A stretch of 64,000 bases of DNA from positions 816,001 through 880,000 of the forward strand of contig NZ_CP067124.1 in the NCBI RefSeq assembly GCF_028553725.1, in the 5' to 3' direction. The position numbers and the translations under genes were made by a program. The stretch's first letter is position 1. Every line of letters begins with the position of its first letter. Positions 1 through 9,086 of this stretch are shown here, piece after piece. A model generated the notes under the pieces. It was not told the DNA's origin and made no database searches. It worked only from the letters and a program-made list of their open reading frames with translations. Source of the DNA: Paracoccus alcaliphilus (GTDB taxonomy: Bacteria; Pseudomonadota; Alphaproteobacteria; Rhodobacterales; Rhodobacteraceae).

Positions 1-218
1 TCGGCCCAGATCGCGGGAAAGCGCGCCTGAGTCGCCTGTGCCATCCGGGCGACACGGGACGTGTGGTGATGCGAGGTGACCTCTGCCCACAGCGGATGGC
101 GGGTCAGGTGGCGGCTCACGGCATCGCGGGCGGCCTGACCCAATGCAAGGCCCAGATCATGCGGCGCGCCAGACACGCGCCGCCAGCCCAGATCACGGGC
201 CAGGATGTCATTCGACAT
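1..218 (-). CDS. Peptidase C45 / acyl-CoA:6-APA acyltransferase-like protein, N-terminal part only
   Basis: The first 72 codons of a leftward gene that runs off the window edge. It starts with ATG at 218 and overlaps the end of the ABC ATPase gene by 11 bases, so it is translationally coupled to the transporter operon. The visible residues (an HDLGLALGQAARDAV stretch, then a helix ending RFPAIWAE) match the N-terminal helical pattern of the C45 / isopenicillin-N acyltransferase family, a group of Ntn hydrolases that cleave or form amide bonds. The catalytic cysteine lies beyond the edge, so activity cannot be judged. An amidase would fit its place behind amino-acid and peptide importers. The family call rests on a short segment. 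Confidence 0.55.
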   Translation of the reverse strand, partial: MSNDILARDLGWRRVSGAPHDLGLALGQAARDAVSRHLTRHPLWAEVTSHHHTSRVARMAQATQARFPAIWA

Positions 219-936
219 GTTGCAGAAAGTCCTTCAGCCGGTCGTTCGGAGGATTGGCGATCATCTCGCGCGGGTCGCCATCAACCGAAATCTTTCCGTG
301 TTCCATAAAGATCAGCCGCGTGCCGACCTGACGAGCAAAGCCCATTTCGTGCGTCACGACAACCATGGTCATGCCTTCCTGCGCCACAGCACGCATGACG
401 GACAGAACCTCTTGCTTCAGTTCGGGATCAAGGGCCGAGGTCGGCTCGTCAAAGAGCATGACCTTGGGCCGGATCGCCAGCGCCCGGGCAATCGCCACGC
501 GCTGCTGCTGTCCGCCCGACAGCGCCGAAGGCAGGTGATGCGCCCGCGCCTTCAATCCGACCTTGTCCAGCAGGTCCATCGCCTGCGCCTCGGCTTCGGC
601 CTTGCTAAGGCCGCGCACCTTGCGGGGTCCGAAAGCGACGTTCTGCAAGGCTGTCATCTGCGGAAACAGGTTAAACTGCTGAAACACCATGCCGGCTTCT
701 TGCCGGATACGGCGCAACTGCCGCCCCCCGGCCTTAACCGAAATGCCGTCCACGATCAGATCGCCGCCCGAGATTTCCTCAAGCCCGTTGATGCAGCGCA
801 GCAGGGTGGACTTGCCCGAGCCCGAAGGGCCGATCAGGACGACCACCTCGCCTTCGTTGATGGACAGGTCGACCTGATCCAGCACCTTCAGATCGCCGAA
901 ATGCTTCGAGGTCTTCTGGAATTCGATGATGCTCAC
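208..936 (-). CDS. Polar amino-acid ABC transporter, ATP-binding protein
   Basis: A 242-residue nucleotide-binding subunit that powers a periplasmic amino-acid importer at the inner face of the membrane. Walker A (GPSGSGKST), the signature LSGGQQQRVAIARAL, Walker B with the catalytic Glu (VMLFDEPTSALDPE) and the switch His (VVVTHEMGF) are all intact, and the length is normal for the GlnQ/HisP group. It starts four bases inside the end of the permease gene (ATGA overlap) and overlaps the downstream C45-like gene. The substrate cannot be named from this subunit; neighbours suggest a polar amino acid or a product of amide hydrolysis. Confidence 0.93.
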   Translation of the reverse strand: MSIIEFQKTSKHFGDLKVLDQVDLSINEGEVVVLIGPSGSGKSTLLRCINGLEEISGGDLIVDGISVKAGGRQLRRIRQEAGMVFQQFNLFPQMTALQNVAFGPRKVRGLSKAEAEAQAMDLLDKVGLKARAHHLPSALSGGQQQRVAIARALAIRPKVMLFDEPTSALDPELKQEVLSVMRAVAQEGMTMVVVTHEMGFARQVGTRLIFMEHGKISVDGDPREMIANPPNDRLKDFLQHVE

Positions 937-1589
937 AGGATCCTCATGCGTTTTTCAAGCAGGCGCAGGGCCAGTGACAGGGTTCCGGTCATCAGCAGAT
1001 ACAGCACCGCGACGGCGGTCCAGATCTCGACCGCGCGAAAGTTCGAGGCCATGATTTCCTGCCCCGTCCGCGTCAACTCGCCCACGCCGATGACGATGAA
1101 CAGCGATGTGTCCTTCAACGAGACGATGAACTGGTTGCCCAATGGCGGGATAAGACGGCGGAACGCCAGCGGGCCGACGATATGGGTCAGCACCTTCCAA
1201 TGCGGCAGGCCCATCGCCAGCCCGGCCTCGGTCAGGCCGCGCGGGATCGACAGGAATGCGCCGCGCACGATTTCCGCGATATAGGCACCGGCATTGACGA
1301 CGATGGCAAGGCAGGCCGCGCTCATCGGGTCCATGCGGATGCCCAGCAGTACCGGCATGGCGAAATACAGAAACATCACCTGCACGACGATGGGCGTGCC
1401 GCGGATCAGTTCGACATAGATCAGCGCAATGCCGTTCAGGACGGGGCCGCCATAGGCCCGCATCAGCCCGGCGATCAGGCCAAGGATGGTGCCGCCGATC
1501 AAACCGATCAAAGCGATGAAGATGGTGATTTTGGCGCCCGCAAGCAGTTGCGGCATGATGCCCGGAACGACGGACCAGTCAATTTCCAC
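933..1589 (-). CDS. Polar amino-acid ABC transporter, permease
   Basis: A 218-residue inner-membrane permease of the HisM/GlnP type. It carries several hydrophobic segments and the EAA-like loop after a GAFLSIPRGLTEAGLAMGL stretch, which contacts the ATPase. I chose the GTG at 1589 because a GGAGG ribosome site sits just upstream and the following VEIDW begins the conserved domain; an in-frame ATG at 1637 would add 16 residues with no family support. The stop overlaps the ATPase start. With the binding protein upstream and the ATPase downstream this makes a complete importer with one permease gene, which would have to act as a homodimer. Confidence 0.9.
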   Translation of the reverse strand: MEIDWSVVPGIMPQLLAGAKITIFIALIGLIGGTILGLIAGLMRAYGGPVLNGIALIYVELIRGTPIVVQVMFLYFAMPVLLGIRMDPMSAACLAIVVNAGAYIAEIVRGAFLSIPRGLTEAGLAMGLPHWKVLTHIVGPLAFRRLIPPLGNQFIVSLKDTSLFIVIGVGELTRTGQEIMASNFRAVEIWTAVAVLYLLMTGTLSLALRLLEKRMRIL

Positions 1590-1664
1590 GGATAATCCTC
1601 CGTTGTCTCGGGAAAAACGGGCGCGGGCCAGTCGCACGCGCCCTGTCAGAACGTCACGCGCGGA

Positions 1665-2402
1665 TCATTTCGCCGGCGGCTTGGTCCCGAACCATTTTTC
1701 GTAGATGGCGTCGTAACGACCGTCTTCCTTCATCTTGGCAAGCGCGCTGTTGACCTTTTCGGTCAGTTCGCTGCCTTTCGGGAAACCGATACCGTATTCG
1801 TGGCCCATCATCTGATCGCCGACGGCTTTGACCTGCCCGTTGCCGGCTTCCTTGATGTAATAAAGCACGTTCGGCGTGTCATGCATCGCCGCATCGACGC
1901 CGTCGGTGCGCAGTTCAAGATAGGCGTTATCGATGTTGGGGAACTTGCGCAGCGTGGTTTCCTTGAAATTCTCTTCGGCATAATCCGATGACGAGGTGCC
2001 GGTCTTGACCGCCAGCGTCTTGCCCGCCAGATCGGCCGGACCGGTGATCTGGCTGTCGGCGGGCACCATCAGCATCAGGCCGCTGTCATAATAACCGTCC
2101 GAAAAGTCGATGGCTTCCTGACGTTCGGGCTTGATGGTGATGCCGGCCAGCGCCAAATCGACCTGCCCGGTCTGCAAGGCCGGAATGATGCCGGCGAAAT
2201 CCATCGGGCGCAGTTCATAGCTCACGCCAAGTTCCTTGGCGATGGCGTCCCACATGTCGATGTCGAAGCCGACATAGGTGTCGCCGTCCTTGAACTCGAA
2301 CGGGACGAAAGCGGTGTCCGTTGCGACGACAAGGTCATCTGCAACGGCGGCACCAGCCGTCATCGTGAATGCCGTAAGAGCGGCGGCAATCAATCTTTTC
2401 AT
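1665..2402 (-). CDS. Amino-acid ABC transporter substrate-binding protein
   Basis: A 245-residue periplasmic binding protein of SBP family 3. The chosen start [12 protein letters not shown] opens a clean signal peptide ending near AAVADD and is preceded by a GGGAG ribosome site; an upstream in-frame ATG at 2432 is unlikely. The mature part begins [14 protein letters not shown] and contains the [17 protein letters not shown] and [17 protein letters not shown] motifs typical of glutamine, histidine and arginine binding proteins. It is first in the binding-protein, permease, ATPase cassette. The 184 bases upstream probably carry a promoter, so this cassette may also be transcribed independently of the longer operon. 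Confidence 0.92.
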   Translation of the reverse strand: MKRLIAAALTAFTMTAGAAVADDLVVATDTAFVPFEFKDGDTYVGFDIDMWDAIAKELGVSYELRPMDFAGIIPALQTGQVDLALAGITIKPERQEAIDFSDGYYDSGLMLMVPADSQITGPADLAGKTLAVKTGTSSSDYAEENFKETTLRKFPNIDNAYLELRTDGVDAAMHDTPNVLYYIKEAGNGQVKAVGDQMMGHEYGIGFPKGSELTEKVNSALAKMKEDGRYDAIYEKWFGTKPPAK

Positions 2403-2586
2403 TCTGATCTCCCTGATCTGGTTCGCTTGCATCGAACTTTATTGATGCAATCATTTTTGCATGAAAATAGAATTCGCGCAAATAAACTTGCGTACTCAGA
2501 TGGGGTGAGATGCTCCGTGGTGCGGAATTTGTGCAGATCGGGCCCGTCCTGCCCAGCCTCTGGACAGCCCGGAGGCTTTGCACCTG

Positions 2587-3120
2587 TTACAGCGGGTGAT
2601 CCGCCATTTCCGCCGCGACATCCGAATCTATCGGTGTCCTGTAAGTCATCAGCAGATAGCCCAGCACCGAATAGAAGCCGACCGTTGCGATCAGGTCGTA
2701 AACCGCTTCCCGCCCAAAGGTTTCGGCCAGCGCCTGTTCAAGCCCCCCGCTGAGCCGGCGCTGGTCGAACAGTTGATCGACCGCCTGCGCAATCAGCCCG
2801 TCATTGCCTGAAGGGTTGCCGCGCATCGCCCGGATGCGGCTGTCGTCCATGCCCAGTATCCGGGCGCGATGAACGTGATGCGCCCATTCATAGGCCGAAC
2901 CCATCCGATGCGCTGCCCGAAGGATGACCAACTCGGAATTGATCGCGCCAAGGGCCGTGTCCTTGACCACATGCTGCCGCAGCGGAGCCCAGGCCCGCAG
3001 CAGTGCAGGATGATGCGCCATGGTGCGATAGACGTTCAGCGCGCCGGCAAACCCATCGCGCAGATCGGCAATGTCGGCGGGCCAGTCGGCGTCGGAAATA
3101 GGGGGACAGGGCGAGGTCAT
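2587..3120 (-). CDS. Carboxymuconolactone decarboxylase (CMD) family protein
   Basis: A 177-residue mostly helical protein. The central stretch (LVILRAAHRMGSAYEWAHH, then HRARILGM) is the hallmark of the CMD/AhpD-like fold, with the E-x-x-x-H pattern of the active-site helix. The CxxC pair of true AhpD peroxidase partners is absent, so a lyase, isomerase or unknown CMD role is more likely than alkyl hydroperoxide reduction. It begins 12 bases after the nitrilase gene and is the last member of the long leftward run before the amino-acid importer. Its substrate is unknown; proximity suggests it acts on a product of the amidohydrolases. Confidence 0.8.
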   Translation of the reverse strand: MTSPCPPISDADWPADIADLRDGFAGALNVYRTMAHHPALLRAWAPLRQHVVKDTALGAINSELVILRAAHRMGSAYEWAHHVHRARILGMDDSRIRAMRGNPSGNDGLIAQAVDQLFDQRRLSGGLEQALAETFGREAVYDLIATVGFYSVLGYLLMTYRTPIDSDVAAEMADHPL

Positions 3121-3132
3121 TTCAGGCTCCGT

Positions 3133-3990
3133 TTACAGGTATTTCGCATAGATCTCGGACGCGCGATCGGCCCAGATTCCGGTGAAGCCGCGATAGCGGG
3201 CGATCAGCGACAGGTCGATCCCGACCCGCAGGACATCCTCGCCGTCGTGATCCAGCGCGCCCAGCACCGTGCCATCCGGGGCAAGCGCGCAGGAGCGGCC
3301 AAAGAAACGCTGCCCGCCATGACTGCCGCTGCGGTTGCAACTGAGAAAGAACACCCCGTTTTCGGTCGCGCGGGTATAGGCGCGGTGAATGAACAGGCCC
3401 TCGTCGGCAACCGGCACGTCCTGCCCGCCGAACGACGCCCAGACCGAGGTCACGATCCCTGCCCCCTGCATGGCCATGATGCGGGTGATCTCGGGGAAGC
3501 GGATATCGTAGCAGATCTGCATCCCCAGCCGGGTGTCGCCAAAGGGGAAACAGTCGATCCGGTCGCCCCGGGTGAAATACAACTTTTCGTTTTGCCATTG
3601 ATGCAGCTTTACATAGCTGCCCAGCACGCCCCCCGGCTCGATCAGCAGTGAGGTGTTGCGCATGACCCCGTCGCGCAGCGGATCGCGCATCCCCAGTCCA
3701 ATGACGATATGGACGCCATGGTGCTGTGCCGCCTCGGACAATGCGGCGATTTCGGGGCCGTCCGGCGCCGCGCAGGCCTGCCACAGCGCAAGCGCGTAGT
3801 CCGCCGCTGGCCGCGTCATCGGGCCACCGGGCACCAGTGGCTCGACATAGCCGGTATTCGCCAGTTCGGGGAACAGGATCAGCTGCGCCCCCGACGCCGC
3901 TTCGGTAGCGATATGCTGATGGATGCGCCGCAGATTCCCCACCGGATCAAGCGGCGCCACATCCATCTGGACCAGACTTGCGGCGATCAT
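3133..3990 (-). CDS. Carbon-nitrogen hydrolase (nitrilase superfamily amidase)
   Basis: A 285-residue cytoplasmic amidohydrolase. The Glu-Lys-Cys triad is visible: E42 in LFPELANTGY, K128 in SYVKLHQW and C160 in MQICYDIRFPE. The family hydrolyses amides, N-carbamoyl compounds or nitriles to acids. I chose ATG at 3990 because it overlaps the stop of the upstream ATPase gene as ATGA and begins the domain directly (MIAASLVQMD); the ATG at 4029 would add a 13-residue tail with no match. Its place behind a peptide importer implies that it acts on an imported amide. Substrate class cannot be fixed by eye. Confidence 0.9.
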   Translation of the reverse strand: MIAASLVQMDVAPLDPVGNLRRIHQHIATEAASGAQLILFPELANTGYVEPLVPGGPMTRPAADYALALWQACAAPDGPEIAALSEAAQHHGVHIVIGLGMRDPLRDGVMRNTSLLIEPGGVLGSYVKLHQWQNEKLYFTRGDRIDCFPFGDTRLGMQICYDIRFPEITRIMAMQGAGIVTSVWASFGGQDVPVADEGLFIHRAYTRATENGVFFLSCNRSGSHGGQRFFGRSCALAPDGTVLGALDHDGEDVLRVGIDLSLIARYRGFTGIWADRASEIYAKYL

Positions 3991-5642
3991 GCCGGCGCCG
4001 CCAGTCGCCGACCATGCGCGAAGTCCCATTCGCGGCCGGGCGCTGCGGCAAGCAACGCACGGGTATAGTCGTCGCCGGGATGGGCCAGCACCTCGGCGGC
4101 AGGGCCATATTCGACCACGGACCCGCGCCGCATCACCATCACATCGTCGCAGATCTGGGCGGCGACACGCAGATCATGCGTGATGAACAGGATCGCCAGA
4201 TCGCGCTTGGCCTGCAACTCGGCCAGAAGCTCCAGCACCTGAGCCTGAACCGACACGTCCAGAGCCGACACCGCCTCGTCCGCCACGATGACCTCGGGAT
4301 CCATCATCAACGCCCGCGCGATGGCGATGCGCTGTCGTTGCCCGCCCGAGAACTGATGCGGAAAGCGTCGCAGGCTGGCACGCGGCAGACCGACGACCTC
4401 GATCAACTCCCCTGCCCGCTCAAGAGCCGAGGCGCGGCTTTCGCCCAGGTTCAGCGGTCCCTCGATCATGCTGTCGGCGATACGCAGGCGCGGGTTCAGC
4501 GAACGGTTCGGATCCTGGAACACCATCTGCACCCGTCGCCGCGCCGGGGCCAGCGCGCGCGGACCGTGCAGCCGGGCGATGTCCTGCCCGTCGATCAGGA
4601 TTTCGCCCGCAGTCGGATCCTCCAGCCGCAGCACACAGCGCGCCACGGTGGACTTGCCGGACCCGCTTTCGCCGACGATCCCCAATGTGCGGCCACGCGA
4701 CAGCGTGAAGTTCACGGTATCGACGGCCTGCACGCGATGCGGTACGCGACCAAGAAGCCGCGCGGGCAACGAGCCGATCTCAAAAACCTTTTCCAGCGAC
4801 CTGACCTCGATCACGGCGGGGCCTTCCGTGCCGGGGCGCGGCGCGCGCGGGGTCAGCGAGGGCACAGCGCGCAACAGCGCCTGCGTATAGGGCTGGCTCG
4901 GGTGGGCCAGCACCTGATCGACCGTTCCGGTCTCGACCATCTCGCCGTGGCGCATGACACAGACCCGGTCGGCGATATCGGCAACCACGCCCATGTCATG
5001 CGTGATGAACAGAACGGCCGTGTCCTGCTGTTCCTGCAATTCGCTGATCAACGTCAGGATCTGCTTCTGCGTCGTCACGTCCAGTGCCGTTGTCGGCTCG
5101 TCCGCGATCAGCAGTTTCGGTCTCAGCGCCAGCGCCATCGCGATCATCACCCGCTGGCGCTGACCACCCGAAAGCTGGTGCGGATAGCTGTCGTAAATGC
5201 GCGGTGGATCGGGCAGATGAACCGAGGCAAACATCTCGAGCGCAGCCTGCCGCCGTTCCGAGGGCCGCATCTTGCGATGGGTCTGATACACCTCATCCAT
5301 CTGCAGCCCGATCTTCAGCACCGGGTTCAGTGCCGTCATCGGCTCTTGAAAGATCATTGCCATTTCCGCACCGCGCAGCGTCTTGGTGCGGGCGGGGGTG
5401 GCGGTCATGATGTCCTCGCCGTTCAGCAGAACCGACCCGCCCGTGACCTGCAACTCGCCCTGCGGCAACAGGTCCATCGTCACCAGCGATGTGACCGACT
5501 TGCCCGAGCCGGATTCGCCCACCAGACAGACGGTCTCGCCCGGCGCGATGTCAAAGCCGATGCCCTTGAGGATCTCGGCCGGGGCGCGGCCGGTGGTGGA
5601 AACGCGCAGGTCACGGATGGACAGCACAGGTGCGGCGGTCAT
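3987..5642 (-). CDS. Peptide-type ABC transporter, fused double ATP-binding protein
   Basis: A 551-residue protein with two complete ABC ATPase domains in tandem, equivalent to DppD and DppF joined (GsiA/YejF style). Domain 1 has GESGSGKS, LSGGQRQRVMIAMAL and LLIADEPTTALDV; domain 2 has GESGSGKST, FSGGQRQRIAIARAL and VIVADEAVSALDV. The second Walker B reads DEAVSALD, a normal variant. Each domain ends in the oligopeptide-transport C-terminal extension with a short VLAHP-type motif. It overlaps both neighbours by ATGA, so permease, ATPase and nitrilase are translationally coupled. Probable role: energising uptake of a peptide-like or amide compound across the inner membrane. Confidence 0.93.
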   Translation of the reverse strand: MTAAPVLSIRDLRVSTTGRAPAEILKGIGFDIAPGETVCLVGESGSGKSVTSLVTMDLLPQGELQVTGGSVLLNGEDIMTATPARTKTLRGAEMAMIFQEPMTALNPVLKIGLQMDEVYQTHRKMRPSERRQAALEMFASVHLPDPPRIYDSYPHQLSGGQRQRVMIAMALALRPKLLIADEPTTALDVTTQKQILTLISELQEQQDTAVLFITHDMGVVADIADRVCVMRHGEMVETGTVDQVLAHPSQPYTQALLRAVPSLTPRAPRPGTEGPAVIEVRSLEKVFEIGSLPARLLGRVPHRVQAVDTVNFTLSRGRTLGIVGESGSGKSTVARCVLRLEDPTAGEILIDGQDIARLHGPRALAPARRRVQMVFQDPNRSLNPRLRIADSMIEGPLNLGESRASALERAGELIEVVGLPRASLRRFPHQFSGGQRQRIAIARALMMDPEVIVADEAVSALDVSVQAQVLELLAELQAKRDLAILFITHDLRVAAQICDDVMVMRRGSVVEYGPAAEVLAHPGDDYTRALLAAAPGREWDFAHGRRLAAPA

Positions 5643-6502
5643 TCGCCTCTTCCCTTCATCTTCGGGTCAAGGCGGTCGCGCAGCGCGTCGCCCAGCAGAT
5701 TGATCGACAGGATACACAGCGACAGCACGATGGCAGGCCAATAGACCAGCCAGGGCTTCATGGCGAAGTAAAGCCGCCCTTCGGCCATGATGTTGCCCCA
5801 GGTGGGAGTTTCGGTGCCGATGCCGACGCCCAGAAAGGAGAGCGCGGCTTCCGTCAGGATGGCCGAGGCATAAATATAGGTCGCCTGCACGATCAGCGGC
5901 GCAACGGTCGCGGGCATGAGATGACGCATGATCAGCGTCGGCGCCGGGGTGCCCAGAAGCTGCGCGGCCTCGACATAGGATTCCGCTTTTGCAGCCAGGA
6001 CGCGGGACCGGACCAGCCGCACGACCTGCGGGATCTCGGGCAGCATGATGGCGATGATCACCGTCACCAGCCCGGCCTTGGTCAGCGCGACGATGGCGAT
6101 GGCCAGAAGGATGCCGGGAATCGCCATCATCCCGTCCATGACCCGCATGATGACGGCATCAAAGCCTCGGAACCAGCCCGCCAGCAGACCCAGCGGCAGG
6201 CCGATCAGGATCGACCCTGCCGCAACGCCTGCGCCGACCAGCAGCGACACCCGCGCCCCGTAGATGACGCGGGAATACAGGTCGCGCCCAAAGCTGTCGG
6301 TGCCCAGCCAATAGATGTCAGAGGCTGGTTGCAGTCGCGCAGCGGCGTTCAACTGCGTGGGTGAAAAATTGGCGAGCTGCGGCGCGAATACAGCCATGAC
6401 GACCGTGGCGGTCAGGACAACCAGCGACAGGATGATGGTCCAGTGCGGCAGGTTCTCGGCCAATCGGCGGCGCGGCAGCGCGGGGGTGACGGGCGCGGTC
6501 AT
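5639..6502 (-). CDS. Peptide-type ABC transporter, permease (DppC-like)
   Basis: A 287-residue inner-membrane permease. The N-terminal OppC-type segment (PHWTIILSLVVLTATVVMAVFAP), the LGTDSFGRDLYSRVIYGAR motif and the EAA loop (YVEAAQLLGTPAPTLIMRHLMPA) are diagnostic of the DppC/OppC group. The start ATG at 6502 overlaps the stop of the partner permease by four bases. A longer in-frame opening upstream to 6964 is only a shadow of the partner gene. With the DppB-like protein it forms the heterodimeric channel of the importer. Confidence 0.93.
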   Translation of the reverse strand: MTAPVTPALPRRRLAENLPHWTIILSLVVLTATVVMAVFAPQLANFSPTQLNAAARLQPASDIYWLGTDSFGRDLYSRVIYGARVSLLVGAGVAAGSILIGLPLGLLAGWFRGFDAVIMRVMDGMMAIPGILLAIAIVALTKAGLVTVIIAIMLPEIPQVVRLVRSRVLAAKAESYVEAAQLLGTPAPTLIMRHLMPATVAPLIVQATYIYASAILTEAALSFLGVGIGTETPTWGNIMAEGRLYFAMKPWLVYWPAIVLSLCILSINLLGDALRDRLDPKMKGRGE

Positions 6503-7443
6503 TGGTAGCGGATCCTTGGATCTGTCATGGCATAGGAAATGTCGATCAGCAGGTTGATGACAACGTAGGTGCCTGCGGTCAGCAGAATGATCGCCTGAAT
6601 CAGCGGATAATCCCGCGCCAGCACCGCATCGACGACCAGCCGTCCCAGACCGGGAACGTTGAACACCGTTTCCGTCACGACCACGCCCGAGATCATCATT
6701 GCAAACCCCGTCCCCACAACCGTCAGGATCGGGATGGCGGCATTGCGCAGCGCGTGACGAAACAGGACCACGCGCTCGGACAGGCCCTTTGCACGGGCGG
6801 TCCGGACATAATCCTCGCGCAGGACCTCCAGCATTGCGGCCCGGGTCATGCGCGAAACCAGCGCGATATAGATCGAGGACAGTGCCAGCCCGGGCAGGAA
6901 GATACGGTGAAGGAAAGGCCACAGCCCGTCGGCCAGCGGCTTGTAGCCCTGCACCGGAAACCATTTCAGGTTAACGGCGAAGATGCCGATCAGCACATAG
7001 CCAATGACGAAGATCGGCACCGAAAAGCCGATGACGGAGAGCGACATGACAAAGCGGTCGAGAAGCTGGCCGTGCCGGCGTGCAGCCAGAATGCCCAGCG
7101 GAATCGAGATCACCACGGTCAGGATCATCGCCACCGTCGCCAGCGCCAGCGTCGGCCCGACCCGCTGGCCGATCATTTCCAGCACCGGTCGCTGCGAGAT
7201 CAGCGAATAGCCGAAATCGCCGCGCAGCATGTTCCCGGTCCATGTCACGAATTGCGACATCAGCGGCGCATCCAGCCCCAGACTGTCGCGGATCGCGGCG
7301 ATCTGTTCAGGGGTGGCCTGATCGCCCGCGATGGCCTGCGCCGGATCACCCGGCGTCAGCCGCAACAGCAGAAAGACGATCAGCGCGATAAGCCCCATGA
7401 CGGGGATCGCCATCAGCAACCGGCGTATCAGATAATAGGCCAT
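6499..7443 (-). CDS. Peptide-type ABC transporter, permease (DppB-like)
   Basis: A 314-residue inner-membrane permease. It opens with the classic MAYYLIRRLLMAIPVMGLIALIVF helix, followed by LTPGDPAQAIAGDQATPEQIAAIRDSLGLDAP, the hallmark of DppB/OppB, and carries the EAA loop in the DYVRTARAKGLSERVVLFRHALRNA region. It lies 53 bases behind the binding-protein gene and overlaps the second permease. Together with the two-domain ATPase and the binding protein this gives one of each importer subunit. Confidence 0.94.
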   Translation of the reverse strand: MAYYLIRRLLMAIPVMGLIALIVFLLLRLTPGDPAQAIAGDQATPEQIAAIRDSLGLDAPLMSQFVTWTGNMLRGDFGYSLISQRPVLEMIGQRVGPTLALATVAMILTVVISIPLGILAARRHGQLLDRFVMSLSVIGFSVPIFVIGYVLIGIFAVNLKWFPVQGYKPLADGLWPFLHRIFLPGLALSSIYIALVSRMTRAAMLEVLREDYVRTARAKGLSERVVLFRHALRNAAIPILTVVGTGFAMMISGVVVTETVFNVPGLGRLVVDAVLARDYPLIQAIILLTAGTYVVINLLIDISYAMTDPRIRYQ

Positions 7444-7496
7444 GGCATCCTCTGTTGAAAAGGGGATGGCGGCGGACCGTCGCCCGCCGCACGGTC

Positions 7497-9086
7497 TTAT
7501 TCGGGCTTGGTCACGCCCCAGAACAGCATGATCGGGCCGGGCTGAAGATCGGCGATCCCTTTGGTCCAGGCCGCGACCGTCTGCGCCTCTCCGGCGTTGA
7601 AATAGAAGCCCTGGTCATAGGCGATGCTCTGGATCTCAGATGCGATACGCTTCTGATCTTCAAGATCACCGCTGACGAGGTATTCTTTGCGCAGCGCCTC
7701 GATTTCGGGGCTGACGGGCCAGCCGGCCCAGGCGGTGTCGCTGCCCGAACCATCCAGCAGCGCATGAACCAGCGGATTCCAGATGCCGGTCACGCCCCAA
7801 TAGGTGAACAGCATGTTCCAGCCGCCTTCGGCCACGGGTTGCCAGCCGTTCTTGCGCGATTGCAGCGTGGCCCAGTCCATCGACGCGACCTCGACCGTGA
7901 AGCCTGCCTCGCGCAGGCGCTCGGCGGCAACGATAGGCTGGGTGGACAGGATGGTCAGGTCGGTCGGCTGCATCATCAGGACGGGCGTGCCGTCATAGCC
8001 GGATCCCGCCAGCAGCTCTTTTGCCTTGGCCATGCGCTCATCAGCGCTGCCCGTCAGATATTCCGCACCGGCATCCGAAGCCAGCGGCACCTCGCAGCCA
8101 TAGGCCGAAACGCAGAGTGTGTAATATTCAGGGTCGCCGATGGCCGTCTGCATCAGTTGCTCCTGATCCAGCGCATACATGGCGGCGCGGCGCACATCGG
8201 CATTGTCGAAGGGCGGCAGGCGGTGATTGAAGCGGCCCGTGACCTGAATGCCCAGTGGGTTCAGCACGCCGTATTCGACCTCATCGTTCATCTGCAGCAG
8301 CGGCAGCAGATCGATGGCCACCTGCTCGATCAGGTCCACATCGCCCGATTGCAACGCATTGATCGAGGTCTGCATGTCCGGCATCGCCTTCCACACCACC
8401 TTGTCCACGTTGACGACCTTGCCGCCTGCGGTCCAGCTCATCGGCTCGCTGCGCGGGACATAGTCGTCGTTCTTCACATAGACGGCCTGATCGCCGGGGC
8501 GGTATTCCTCGGCCACGAATTTGAACGGTCCCGAGCCGATCATATCCGTCACCTGTTCACCCGAGGGCGTTTCCGCCAGCCGCTTCGGCATCATGAAGGG
8601 CGGAACGGGCGAGGGTTTGGCCAGCAGTTCCAGCACATGGCCAAAGGGTTGCGCCAGCGTCAGCACCAGAACCTTGTCCGAGGTGGCCTCGATCGAGGCT
8701 ACATAGTCCATCATTGTCTTGCCTGCCGCATCATTCGCGGCCCAGCGTTTCAGCGAGGCCACGCAATCCTCGGCGGTGACATCGCTGCCGTCATGCCATT
8801 TCAGCCCGTCGCGCAGGGTGAAGGTATAGGTCAGCCCGTCGTCCGAGACAGCGTAATCCGCCATCTGCGGCTGCGGTTTGTAATCCGCATCCATGCCCAG
8901 CAGGGTGTCGAACACCATGAAGCCATGCGTCCGCACGATCTGCGCCGTGCTCAGATGCGGGTCCAGCGTGCGCAACGGCGCCTGCATCACCACGTTCAGC
9001 TCGGTCTCGGCCAGCGCAGGCACGGCCTGCATCCAACATGCCGCCATCGCGGCCATGCCAAGGGCGCGCAATCCCGTAATCGTCAT
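7497..9086 (-). CDS. Peptide-type ABC transporter substrate-binding protein (SBP family 5)
   Basis: A 529-residue periplasmic protein of the DppA/OppA family. I chose the ATG at 9086: it has an AGGAGAGG ribosome site, overlaps the upstream stop as ATGA and opens a signal peptide (MTITGLRALGMAAMAACWMQAVPALAE). The cysteine in that peptide is not in a convincing lipobox. Family-5 motifs include TFTLRDGLKWHDGSDVTAEDCVASLKRW and a PPFDNADVRRAAMYALD segment. The C-terminus matches the long SBP-5 pattern (YWGVTGIWNPLVHALLDG). Its gene is coupled to the MlrC-like peptidase gene, linking uptake directly to a hydrolase. Confidence 0.93.
   Translation of the reverse strand: MTITGLRALGMAAMAACWMQAVPALAETELNVVMQAPLRTLDPHLSTAQIVRTHGFMVFDTLLGMDADYKPQPQMADYAVSDDGLTYTFTLRDGLKWHDGSDVTAEDCVASLKRWAANDAAGKTMMDYVASIEATSDKVLVLTLAQPFGHVLELLAKPSPVPPFMMPKRLAETPSGEQVTDMIGSGPFKFVAEEYRPGDQAVYVKNDDYVPRSEPMSWTAGGKVVNVDKVVWKAMPDMQTSINALQSGDVDLIEQVAIDLLPLLQMNDEVEYGVLNPLGIQVTGRFNHRLPPFDNADVRRAAMYALDQEQLMQTAIGDPEYYTLCVSAYGCEVPLASDAGAEYLTGSADERMAKAKELLAGSGYDGTPVLMMQPTDLTILSTQPIVAAERLREAGFTVEVASMDWATLQSRKNGWQPVAEGGWNMLFTYWGVTGIWNPLVHALLDGSGSDTAWAGWPVSPEIEALRKEYLVSGDLEDQKRIASEIQSIAYDQGFYFNAGEAQTVAAWTKGIADLQPGPIMLFWGVTKPE

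Noticed and set aside
3978..5744. A 588-codon open frame on the plus strand
   Set aside because: It is the antisense of the double ATPase and permease genes; it is His/Arg/Gln-rich with no domain, a typical high-GC shadow.
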